A stretch of 64,000 bases of DNA. Source: Streptomyces sp. M92 (GTDB taxonomy: Bacteria > Actinomycetota > Actinomycetes > Streptomycetales > Streptomycetaceae). The position numbers and the translations under genes are program-made. Under the pieces are notes generated by a model that was not told where the DNA came from, ran no database searches, and saw nothing but the letters and a program-made list of their open reading frames with translations. This document shows positions 42,988 to 50,279 of the stretch, one piece after another (the stretch's first letter is position 1; every line of letters begins with the position of its first letter). The stretch is taken from NCBI RefSeq assembly GCF_028473745.1, contig NZ_CP101137.1:3720001-3784000 (forward strand). Direction: 5' to 3'.

Positions 42988-43263
42988 GTGCCTCCGTCCC
43001 TGCCCGATCCTGTACTCCACGCCTTCGGGATGCACCTTCGGCGTATGCGTGAAGATCGCGGCATGACGCTGGAAGAGCTGGCAGCCCATAGTGGCCTGAG
43101 CTTCCGCGGAGTGGTCTACATCGAGCATGGTCAGCGCAATCCAAGCTTGACAACCTTGATTAACCTTGCTCGCGGCCTGCATGTCCAACCTTCCCGTCTG
43201 CTGGCCGTCTTCGACGCCGAGCAGGGAGCACTCTCGAAGGCAGAGACCCCGCCCCAAGGTTGA
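42988..43263 (+). CDS. XRE-family HTH regulator (small)
   Basis: A 91-aa protein with one Cro/C1-type HTH: FGMHLRRMREDRGMTLEELA, then SFRGVVYIEHGQRNPSLTTL and LARGLHVQPSRLLA, close to the complete five-helix domain. The start is GTG 42988 (another GTG at 42983 is out of frame); no strong ribosome site is visible. It stands alone between the IS3 relic and a minus-strand hypothetical gene. It may regulate element genes, for instance the recombinases or the downstream cargo; no operator was identified. Confidence 0.75.
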   Translation: MPPSLPDPVLHAFGMHLRRMREDRGMTLEELAAHSGLSFRGVVYIEHGQRNPSLTTLINLARGLHVQPSRLLAVFDAEQGALSKAETPPQG

Positions 43264-43420
43264 CGCGATGAACCAAGGCAGCCTGCACGGAGCTGAGGTC
43301 TCCATGGGCCGTTGCTATCCAACCTCGCGCTCTTCTAAAGCGGGTTGACCGACTCAGTACCTTGGCCTGGCGCTGGACTCAGGACTCCGTGAGTTCTCGA
43401 TTCGGCGCAGCTGGTGGGGG

Positions 43421-43894
43421 TTAGGAGGAGTGACCAGTGGAGCCTTTGTCGCCGCGGTGTCCTTTGCGGATCGTGTACTCGGGAACAGGCTTGGTGTACA
43501 CGCCGTATGGGTCTTCTCGCTCCCGCTTAGTGACCGGGATGATCGGGTGAATTGTGAAGCTGTCGATGTGAATTCTGTGGACTGCGGTGTTATTCATCTC
43601 GGCGAGGTAGGCGCGGACATGGGGCATGGCCTCGGTGTATGCCTCAGAAAGGGTTCCGTGCAGGGCATAGGTGCCTCGGTCTTTGTAATAGGGGATGCGG
43701 GAGTGGTCGCGTCCTTCCACGCGGTAGGTTGCGGTCCAGGTGCAGCCGATGGGGTTGGGTCCGAGGGGGTACTGCTTGGATCCGTCACAGTCTCCATAAG
43801 GGTCAATTTTGTGGTGCCCAACTTTGCCATCTTGCATTAGTTGGCGTTCCTGATGGCAGCCGCGGCATGTACCAGTCGACTTTTCGGTTGTCAT
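43421..43894 (-). CDS. Hypothetical protein with N-terminal zinc-like motif
   Basis: A 157-aa protein. The N-terminus TGTCRGCHQERQLMQDGKVGHH followed by DGSKQYPLGPNPIGC has a CxxCH...C pattern suggestive of a small zinc ribbon. The middle is SRIPYYKDRGTYALHG and HVRAYLAEMNNTAVHRIHID, and the end is charged and disordered. AGGAG lies six bases before the ATG at 43894, supporting expression. I do not recognise a family. It is a single gene on the minus strand between regulators; codon use is less GC-extreme than in the flanks. Confidence 0.6.
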   Translation of the reverse strand: MTTEKSTGTCRGCHQERQLMQDGKVGHHKIDPYGDCDGSKQYPLGPNPIGCTWTATYRVEGRDHSRIPYYKDRGTYALHGTLSEAYTEAMPHVRAYLAEMNNTAVHRIHIDSFTIHPIIPVTKREREDPYGVYTKPVPEYTIRKGHRGDKGSTGHSS

Positions 43895-44130
43895 GGTTTC
43901 TCCTGCTGGGTGTACGGCGCCTCACTGGGCATCGGTCGGGCTCTTGACGCGTGGCTCAGTCAGGCGTCCTCCAACTCCTCGTAAAATACTCATCCAGACC
44001 TGAGCCCAGTCTCAGTCCGGGTGGTACAAGATCAGCGTCTCCTCTCAGTCGAATACCCATTTGAGCTAACGAGGTGCCAGTCGCGAGCATTGAACGCTGG
44101 CAGTCCTTGCGGCTACTTCGCACTTCTCGA

Positions 44131-44706
44131 TCACGTGATGGGCGTGCGGAGAGGCGTGTAGCCGCTGTCGATCCGTTCGGCCGCTTCCTCCTCGTCCAAG
44201 TAGTCGACGCCTTCGCCGTGGCACTCGAAGCACCTCTCCCAGACAAGTTGGCCTTCGAGGTCAATGACTTGTAGGGACCCATCACCGTCGCATTCAAGGC
44301 ACGCAAATACATACTCGCCGGCTACCAAATCCATGTCGCTGAACCCGATTTGGAAATGGACGAACTGTTCTTCGGGGAGGCCGGTGCCGCTGGCGCGGCT
44401 ATCGCGCTTATGGATGGCTGTAGTCGTGCGGCTGTTGGAAAGGGCGAAGAAGCCTCCGACCGCTGCAGCCGCGATGCCGCCGACCATACCTACTTTGCCA
44501 ACGGGCCCGAGGCTGTTCCATCTGTCAGCGATTTGTCGACGCAAGGGCTTTGCCTCATGGCTGCCCTCTGGCGCTAGCTCGGAAGGCTGAGGCTCACCGC
44601 TCGGAGAGCGGGATGTCGTATCGTCCGGCGCTGTCATTTGACGGATCGCCCTCTCTTCTCTGGTAGTCGGGAGTTTGGCGGCATAGGTCTTGACTGCTTG
44701 CGTCAT
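44131..44706 (-). CDS. Hypothetical membrane protein with DnaJ-like zinc motifs
   Basis: A 191-aa protein. Residues 1-70 are hydrophilic (MTQAVKTYAAKLPTTREERA onward). One transmembrane segment follows at about 72-95 (VGKVGMVGGIAAAAVGGFFA). The C-terminal part has two CxxCxGxG motifs, CLECDGDG and CFECHGEG, separated by about 15 residues. These are the pattern of one half of the DnaJ central zinc-binding domain, and the tail is acidic. A role in folding or redox sensing at the membrane is conceivable but unproven. It is not in the HerA operon; the hairpin at 44867-44909 separates them. Confidence 0.6.
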   Translation of the reverse strand: MTQAVKTYAAKLPTTREERAIRQMTAPDDTTSRSPSGEPQPSELAPEGSHEAKPLRRQIADRWNSLGPVGKVGMVGGIAAAAVGGFFALSNSRTTTAIHKRDSRASGTGLPEEQFVHFQIGFSDMDLVAGEYVFACLECDGDGSLQVIDLEGQLVWERCFECHGEGVDYLDEEEAAERIDSGYTPLRTPIT

Positions 44707-44866
44707 GGGTCAGAGATAGGAGAATGAAAAGCTACCCGTTCCGGGCCTCCCCGGAGGTCGTGCCAGCTGGTCAAGCGCGCCTGCGGCGGCGTTGCGTGCG
44801 GGGCTCTGCCGACCCTGTACAGTCCGGCTCGCGCCCTTGGCTAGCTATCGGGCGCCCCTTCCTTAC

Positions 44867-44909
44867 GGCGCTCGGGGAGGTTGGCGGTCACCACACCTCC
44901 CCGAGCGCC
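44867..44909 (-). terminator. Terminator of the methyltransferase/NurA/HerA/HxlR operon
   Basis: GGCGCTCGGGGAGGT (44867-44881) and ACCTCCCCGAGCGCC (44895-44909) are perfect 15-bp arms around a 13-nt loop. It lies 23 bp past the HxlR stop codon. Confidence 0.88.
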
Positions 44910-44932
44910 AAGTGGCAGTTGCGGTAGGGCAT

Positions 44933-45268
44933 TCAGCGTGAACCGGCTGAGTATGCTGCCACGTCGCGCAGCCGATTCAGAGCGGCAGCTACTTGCTGGC
45001 CAAGGTCTGTGAGCCGGTAGGTGATGGTTACCGGTCGGGTTGCAGCGACGTGTCGGGAGACCAATCCGCTGCTCTCCAGATTAGCCAGGCGACTGGAGAG
45101 CATGCGGTTGGATATGCCAGGAACGTATCCCTGGATTTCGCCAAATCGTCGCGGGTTTCCGCAAGTGTGGAGTGCCAGCAGGATGTGCATCGTCCACCGG
45201 GCCGAAAGGGTTTGAAGAAGGTCATTTTCGGCTTCGGTCAGTGGGATTTTGCGATTGCTGGCGGTCAT
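44933..45268 (-). CDS. HxlR-family regulator
   Basis: A 111-aa winged-helix regulator. The family signature is present: LLQTLSARWTMHILLAL, then RRFGEIQGYVPGISNRMLSS and RLANLESSGLVSRHV, with LTDLGQQVAAALNRL closing. HxlR proteins often sense redox or reactive electrophiles through an N-terminal Cys; here the only early Cys is in LHTCGNPRRF. ATG 45268 has GGAAGGAAGG upstream and lies 28 bp beyond the HerA stop, so it is the last gene of the operon. It may autoregulate the module, which would fit a defence system kept silent until needed. Confidence 0.82.
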   Translation of the reverse strand: MTASNRKIPLTEAENDLLQTLSARWTMHILLALHTCGNPRRFGEIQGYVPGISNRMLSSRLANLESSGLVSRHVAATRPVTITYRLTDLGQQVAAALNRLRDVAAYSAGSR

Positions 45269-45296
45269 GTCCTTCCTTCCTCGGTGTGGTAGGAGC

Positions 45297-47525
45297 TTAG
45301 AAGGGAGGCTTTTCTCCGTTCTCGGCGGTGTCGAACAGAGTGTCGCTCTGCTTGTCCTCGTCCTTCTGGTTCGCTTCCGTCTCGGACTTCGGAGCGTGTT
45401 CCTTGAGCATGATGAACTTGGGGAATTTGCCCGGGCTCTTGTCGTCTTCCCGAGACTCTGAGACCCACTGATCCGGGTACAGTTGATCAAGCGCCTGCTT
45501 CACCAAGCGCCTGCCCCAGTCGAAGGCGGATCCATCGCGCTGGGCGTGAGCGGGTGCCTTCTCTGCCAGCATGTGGGAGACATGACCCCACTTGATGCCG
45601 CGGGGGGTGTTGATCATTTTGTGGAACTCGGGCTTATTGTCGCGCAGGTGGACGATCGCGATTGCGCTGTCGTCCCCCGTGAGATCTTCTCCAGCTGCCA
45701 CGCTGGTCGTGTTCTGGGGGTGGGTGGCGGCGAGGCTGGCGGAAGCGGCCCGCGCTTCGGAACGTCGTTCTTCGACTTCGGTCCGGGCCTGGGTGGCGAA
45801 GCTGTCGGGGGCCGGGAGCGAGTAGTCAGGGTCGGCCATCTCGTAGGAGCCCTCGAAACTGAGGACGCGCACGGAGACGGGGTAGGGGCGTGAGTGGCGG
45901 TCGGTGCCAGGTGCGCTGGACCAGTAGATGCCGTTGCCGACGAGCGGCTCGTTGAGCAGGGTGGCGAGCAGGTCTTCGGAGAAGTGGGCGTTGGCCTTCT
46001 TCAGGGAGATGAGGTCGCCCTGCGAGAGTAGGTGGAAGACGAAGAAGTTGTCGCCCTGGCTGAGGAGTTCCTGCGGCAGACTGCCCGGCTGCTGCGTGAT
46101 GAGAAGTGCGCCGAGATCGTATTTGCGGCCTTCCTTGACCCAGGAGACGAAGGGGCCGTCCTCGCTCTGGCTGGAGCCTCCGAGGACGGACTGAGCCTCC
46201 TCGATGACGGCGATGGTGGGGATGGACTTGGGGTCGGATTCGGTGAACTGGGTCTGGTTGTGTTCGAAGATGTCGCCGAGGATTACGCCGGCGAGCTGAA
46301 GTCCCTGAGAGCCGCGCATCTGGGAGATGTCCACCACGCAGAGTTTGCCCTGGGACAGGCAGTCCTTCAGAGCGCTCAGGAGCTGGCTGTCGGGGTCGTG
46401 GAGCGCGTTGACGACGCGGGTCATGTTGCCGATCGCGGCGTTGGTTTCGGCCTCCTGGCTTTCGCCAAGGTTCAGGATCTCTCGGACCTGGTCGCGGTCG
46501 GCTCCGTACTTGTCGCGGTGGATCAGGTCGACGAGACGGCTCCACCTGGGCCCGTCGAGGGACTTGAGTTTGACGACGTTCTGTTGATCCTGCTTCTCCG
46601 GCGGCAGCGCGATACCGAGCACGCGCGAGGCCTGCAGTTCCTTGATGTTGAGCTTGACGCCGTTGACGACAAAGGACTGGTAGAAGTCGCTGGGTCCCTT
46701 GCGGTTGGTGAAGACGACCAGCTTGTCGCGCAGGTGCGGCACGTCGCACAGGGCGGGGCGGCCCTTGAAGTCGGGCCAGAAGTATTCGCCGTCCGGGTCG
46801 AAGATGACCGTGCCCACAGGGGCTTCGCCAGAGCGGCGAGGGACGGTGGGCTGGTGCTCGTACAAGGCGGAAAAGAGCAGCTTGACGAGGTTGGACTTGC
46901 CGAAGCCGGCGCGGGCGAAGACGAAGCTGCGGCGGGCGACGAGCTTGTCGATCTGGAAGGTGGGCATGATCGCGGGCTGCTGGATCTGCATCCAGGAGGT
47001 GTCGCCTACGCGCTTGTCGTTGCCGGCGTAGACGAATTCACCGAAGGCGAGGTAGCCGATGGGCACTGCGCCGTCGTCGGTGTCGTTGGCGTTGACGACC
47101 TCGGCGAGCAGGTCGTCTCCCAGGAGTGCGACCTGGGCGCCGACGTGCGGCAGGCGCCGGTGGCTGGGGACGAAGATGTGCTTGTCGCCCTCCATGCGGA
47201 GCACGCCGAGGATGCGGATGTCGACCTTGTACTTCAAGTAGCGTTCGCGCAGCTCGTCGGGGATGGGCCGCTGGTCGCGCACGGCGCGGGTGGCGTAGTC
47301 CTCGCCGATGGGAGACACCAGGCGTCCCTGGGAGGAGATGGTGGTGATCCGCCCCAGGATGGCCTCACGCTCGTGCTCAAGCTGGACAAGGACGAATTGG
47401 CCGTGCATGGCCATGGTCTGGAAGTTGTCGTGGTGCGGCAGGACGAGATCGGCGTGGAACTCCATGCCACTTTCAGCGAAGCCGCGGAAGGTGCCGACGA
47501 CTTTGTCGCGCTCGAACAGGCTCAT
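45297..47525 (-). CDS. HerA-like hexameric ATPase (DUF87)
   Basis: A 742-aa FtsK/HerA-type ATPase predicted to pump or unwind DNA for a partner nuclease. The N-terminal HAS-barrel-like domain covers about 1-195. Walker A is FARAGFGKSNLVKLLF (about 202-217), and FDPDGEYFWPDFKG follows. Walker B is PTIAVIEEAQSVLGG (about 436-450), and LLITQQPGSLPQELLSQGDN is the conserved sensor region. A charged C-terminal extension (about 590-742) is extra compared with archaeal HerA. It lies 44 bp after the NurA-like gene. In bacteria, HerA homologues paired with nucleases are known anti-phage systems; this pairing is the basis for that inference here. Confidence 0.9.
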   Translation of the reverse strand: MSLFERDKVVGTFRGFAESGMEFHADLVLPHHDNFQTMAMHGQFVLVQLEHEREAILGRITTISSQGRLVSPIGEDYATRAVRDQRPIPDELRERYLKYKVDIRILGVLRMEGDKHIFVPSHRRLPHVGAQVALLGDDLLAEVVNANDTDDGAVPIGYLAFGEFVYAGNDKRVGDTSWMQIQQPAIMPTFQIDKLVARRSFVFARAGFGKSNLVKLLFSALYEHQPTVPRRSGEAPVGTVIFDPDGEYFWPDFKGRPALCDVPHLRDKLVVFTNRKGPSDFYQSFVVNGVKLNIKELQASRVLGIALPPEKQDQQNVVKLKSLDGPRWSRLVDLIHRDKYGADRDQVREILNLGESQEAETNAAIGNMTRVVNALHDPDSQLLSALKDCLSQGKLCVVDISQMRGSQGLQLAGVILGDIFEHNQTQFTESDPKSIPTIAVIEEAQSVLGGSSQSEDGPFVSWVKEGRKYDLGALLITQQPGSLPQELLSQGDNFFVFHLLSQGDLISLKKANAHFSEDLLATLLNEPLVGNGIYWSSAPGTDRHSRPYPVSVRVLSFEGSYEMADPDYSLPAPDSFATQARTEVEERRSEARAASASLAATHPQNTTSVAAGEDLTGDDSAIAIVHLRDNKPEFHKMINTPRGIKWGHVSHMLAEKAPAHAQRDGSAFDWGRRLVKQALDQLYPDQWVSESREDDKSPGKFPKFIMLKEHAPKSETEANQKDEDKQSDTLFDTAENGEKPPF

Positions 47526-47569
47526 GACGGTTCTTGCTCCACAGTGCGCGGGGCGGACAGAAGGAGGTG

Positions 47570-48694
47570 TTACTCGTAGCGGCGGGCAGCCACGTCGGAG
47601 GCCAGCCGCAGGGCGTCGATGACCGGGGCCTTCTCTTCGCCGACTTGGTCTCGGACGGCGTCGACGAGCTGGTCTTCGATGATGTCCATGTCCAGGTCGG
47701 CGACGCGGGAGAAGCTGTCAGCCTGCTGGATGCAGTTCGGGTAGAGCGGGATCGGGAAGCCGGCCACGGCGTCGGCTTGCAGGTAGCCGAAGATTGCCTG
47801 GGCTTCCTTGTCCTGGCGGGACATCACGTCCACAGTCCAGATGGGGTCGCCGGAGTAAGGTCCGAAGCGGACGAAGTACATGGAGCCGATGTTGAACTTC
47901 GGCTTCTCGCCCTTCGAGTCGTCGTCAATGCCCCTCGTGTACTCGTCCCACAAGTACACCTCGTCCAGCATCTTCGAAGGAACCTTGGCGAAGCAGGCGG
48001 CACCGTTGTCGAACACGCCGGACAGAGAGATCGCAAGCCGGTAGTACTCCAGGACCTGGGTCTTCTTCGCCAGCCCCACCAGCCACACCTTGCGGCGGTC
48101 ATTGCGGCGGATTCGTTCGATGGCCTCGTACATCAGCTCGCCCATCTTCACGAACAGCTCGCCGTGGAAGATCTTGCTGCGCAGCAGGCCGTCGCGGACG
48201 ATGAGGGTGTCGACTGCGTAGTCGCGGTGACAGATCAAGTCGTACAGGGTGGCCCACTCGCACAGGTCGCGGAAGACCAGCACCCAGCTGGGCGACTTGC
48301 CGGACATCATTGGCGACAGGTCCTGGAGCCTCTCGACGCCCAGTCCGTGCATCATCCTGCCGAGAGCGGTGCGTGGGCTGCCGTCCTCGTGGAACTGGCG
48401 GCGACTCAGGGCGTCGATGTCGGAGATCGGGGAGACGACCTCCATGCACAGCTCCTTGCCGCTGGAGTCCACGACCCGGACGACTTGAAGGTAAAACGGG
48501 TTGAAGGCGACCTTGTTGTTGCCACCGTCGGAGGCCATCAGGGCAACCGACGTAGCCGCCCGCGGCTTGATCACCCGGACCTCGGAGCGGATGGCGCGGG
48601 CCTGCTCGACGAGCTTGTCCAACTCCGCGCGGCCGGCCTCAACCTGGTCGCCGATCAACTGTTTGAGCTGCTTGATCTGCTCCGCGTCGAACAT
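47570..48694 (-). CDS. NurA-like nuclease, partner of HerA
   Basis: A 374-aa predicted DNA nuclease. After an N-terminal coiled helix (KQLIGDQVEAGRAELDKLVE) comes ALMASDGGNN with the first acidic residue (Asp56). TLIVRDGLLRSKIFHG follows with the second Asp (about 158), then WLVGLAKKTQVLEYY with the conserved Lys pair. This D...DG...K order is that of the NurA fold (5'-3' exo/endonuclease, Mn-dependent in archaea). The identification is by motif and by the adjacent HerA gene, so it remains inference. The start at 48694 has GGGGAGAGG directly upstream on the minus strand, which decides against the longer frame from 48706. Confidence 0.75.
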   Translation of the reverse strand: MFDAEQIKQLKQLIGDQVEAGRAELDKLVEQARAIRSEVRVIKPRAATSVALMASDGGNNKVAFNPFYLQVVRVVDSSGKELCMEVVSPISDIDALSRRQFHEDGSPRTALGRMMHGLGVERLQDLSPMMSGKSPSWVLVFRDLCEWATLYDLICHRDYAVDTLIVRDGLLRSKIFHGELFVKMGELMYEAIERIRRNDRRKVWLVGLAKKTQVLEYYRLAISLSGVFDNGAACFAKVPSKMLDEVYLWDEYTRGIDDDSKGEKPKFNIGSMYFVRFGPYSGDPIWTVDVMSRQDKEAQAIFGYLQADAVAGFPIPLYPNCIQQADSFSRVADLDMDIIEDQLVDAVRDQVGEEKAPVIDALRLASDVAARRYE

Positions 48695-48724
48695 GCCTCT
48701 CCCCACACCACGCTCGCGTTGTCA

Positions 48725-48769
48725 CAGACGAGTGGTTCACTCGTCTGGCCCCACAGCATGGCATGGGGC
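48725..48769. promoter_or_regulatory. Two adjacent inverted repeats upstream of NurA/HerA genes
   Basis: CAGACGAGT-GGTTC-ACTCGTCTG (48725-48747, perfect) is followed immediately by GCCCCA...TGGGGC (48748-48769). They lie in the 121-bp gap between the methyltransferase stop and the NurA-like start, and could be operators, or a hairpin that separates the methyltransferase transcript from the rest. Confidence 0.65.
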
Positions 48770-48815
48770 ACTGACAATCCGTCACGTAGTTGTGAGAAGT
48801 AACTGGGTTACCCGA

Positions 48816-49946
48816 TCATCGGACAAGTCCGATCAACTCGGCGACAAGATCGATCTCATCGACGGCGGAGCCCGCTTTGCCGAACTGCTGGGCCTGACGT
48901 GCGCGCTTGGGCGGAGTGCCTGCTTGGCGAACCTCCTTGACGACCCACCCGGCCTTCGCTTCCCTCACGGAGGCCAGAAGCATCTGTTCCGGGTCGGTAC
49001 GTGCAGAGGGCAGGGCGCCGAAGCGGATGGCGAGCCGGGCACCTTGGTGGCAGCGTCGGGCAGTGGCAGCCCACACTTCGGCCAGGGCCTGGATGAACGC
49101 CTCCTGGTTCGGCTGACGGGCGATCTGCCCGTGCGTACCGTAGGGGACCTCCGGAGGACCGCCGAGGAACCACGAGCGCAGCCACTGGTCCGCCACGTAG
49201 GTGCGCATGCCGTAGTACGGGGGAGAGGTGACTACCAGGTCGAACTTCTGGCGCAGGCCGTTGAGGATTTCGACGGAGTCACCGAGGTAGACCTTCCCGC
49301 CATGGGCGAGAGGGGCCGCCTCTAGTAGGCGTTTGGCCCGCCGCTCGATGACCTCCAGGGCCGGGATGCGCACCGGCTTCATGTCGCGCTTGGACCAGAA
49401 CTTCACCGCGTAGGCAGGCTTGGAGGCGTAGGTACGCGGCATCTGGTTCGACAGGTATGACGGGAGGTTCTTATTGCGCGGGCCGTGCAGAATGCCCAGC
49501 ATGACCGCCCGCAGCATCGCCGCCGTCGGCGTGGTCATCTCCAGCAGGGCCTCGCGCAGAGTCACAAGCTCGCGCAGCGTCTCGCGCTCGAAGCACCACT
49601 GCCAAAAATCGCCCTCGGGTTCCTCGCCCCGTACGCCGCCGTCGAGGATCTGCCGAGCGAGCCTGACCACGGCGGCGGGTGTGACCTGGATGAGCTTGGC
49701 CTGGGCTATGGCGGCGGCCACCGGGTTGATGTCGATGCCCACCGACGGCAGTCCGGCTAGGCGTGCGGCGTATAGCGTGGTGCCCCGCCCGCAGAACGGG
49801 TCCAGCACTCGGGTGCCCTGAGGGTGGGCGGCAAGTTGCTGAAGCGGGAAGTCCAACGGGAACATCGTGTAGTACGGGCAGACGGCGTTCAGCCGCAGCA
49901 CATCTTCGGGCCAGCTATAGGAAGGGGCCGCCGCGGTCACCGTCAT
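48816..49946 (-). CDS. Amino-type DNA methyltransferase (N4-cytosine/N6-adenine)
   Basis: A 376-aa SAM-dependent DNA methyltransferase. Motif I is RVLDPFCGRGTTLY (about 47-60, SAM binding), followed by GIDINPVA. The catalytic motif IV is DLVVTSPPYYGMRTYV (about 236-251); S/T-PPY favours N4-cytosine, but N6-adenine is possible. The long intervening region (about 90-235) may contain the target recognition domain. The ATG at 49946 lies inside a palindrome and just 30 bp from the divergent controller-like gene, so the mRNA is likely leaderless. It leads the operon with the NurA- and HerA-like genes downstream after a 121-bp gap. Confidence 0.9.
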   Translation of the reverse strand: MTVTAAAPSYSWPEDVLRLNAVCPYYTMFPLDFPLQQLAAHPQGTRVLDPFCGRGTTLYAARLAGLPSVGIDINPVAAAIAQAKLIQVTPAAVVRLARQILDGGVRGEEPEGDFWQWCFERETLRELVTLREALLEMTTPTAAMLRAVMLGILHGPRNKNLPSYLSNQMPRTYASKPAYAVKFWSKRDMKPVRIPALEVIERRAKRLLEAAPLAHGGKVYLGDSVEILNGLRQKFDLVVTSPPYYGMRTYVADQWLRSWFLGGPPEVPYGTHGQIARQPNQEAFIQALAEVWAATARRCHQGARLAIRFGALPSARTDPEQMLLASVREAKAGWVVKEVRQAGTPPKRARQAQQFGKAGSAVDEIDLVAELIGLVR

Positions 49947-49979
49947 GGGTGTAATGCTACAGGTATAGTTACACCCATG
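49944..49979. promoter_or_regulatory. Perfect inverted repeat spanning both divergent start codons
   Basis: CATGGGTGTAA (49944-49954) and TTACACCCATG (49969-49979) are perfect 11-bp arms separated by 14 bp. The outer ends are the start codons themselves: the methyltransferase ATG on the minus strand at 49946 and the XRE ATG at 49977. It resembles a controller-protein box of restriction-modification systems. A TATAGT-like -10 element lies at 49964-49969. Confidence 0.9.
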
Positions 49980-50279
49980 GCACGAAGGAGGCTCGATCCC
50001 GCCGCCCAGCGCCGCGGGCAGGTGCTCGCCTCCCGCCTGACGCAGGCCCGCCGTTCCTCTGGACGATCAGCCGAGGCTGTGGCTCGCAGCGCCGGCATCT
50101 CCGTCGAAACCGTGCGCAGCATCGAGAAGGGCCGCACAGCTACGCCGGAATTCTTCACCGTTGCTGCCTTGGCCACTGAGCTGGGGCTATCACTGGACGA
50201 GCTGTACACCTTCACCCGCCGTGACTCCGCCCACGACGCCCAAGCGCCCGTCGACCCAAGCGTCAGATCCTCTAGCTGA
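49977..50279 (+). CDS. Controller-like XRE regulator
   Basis: A 100-aa protein with a single Xre HTH: VLASRLTQARRSSGRSAEAV, then ARSAGISVETVRSIEKGRTA and FTVAALATELGLSLDELYTF. Size and layout match controller (C) proteins of restriction-modification systems, which bind a palindrome and time expression of methylase and nuclease. ATG 49977 is at the edge of the palindrome and has no ribosome site upstream, consistent with a leaderless transcript; the longer frame from 49824 overlaps the methyltransferase gene. Its 3' end overlaps the HNH gene by 90 bp on the opposite strand. Confidence 0.85.
   Translation: MARRRLDPAAQRRGQVLASRLTQARRSSGRSAEAVARSAGISVETVRSIEKGRTATPEFFTVAALATELGLSLDELYTFTRRDSAHDAQAPVDPSVRSSS

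Noticed and set aside
44724-44927. 67-aa open frame on the plus strand
   Set aside because: It reads through the perfect terminator hairpin at 44867-44909, has no ribosome site and no recognisable product.
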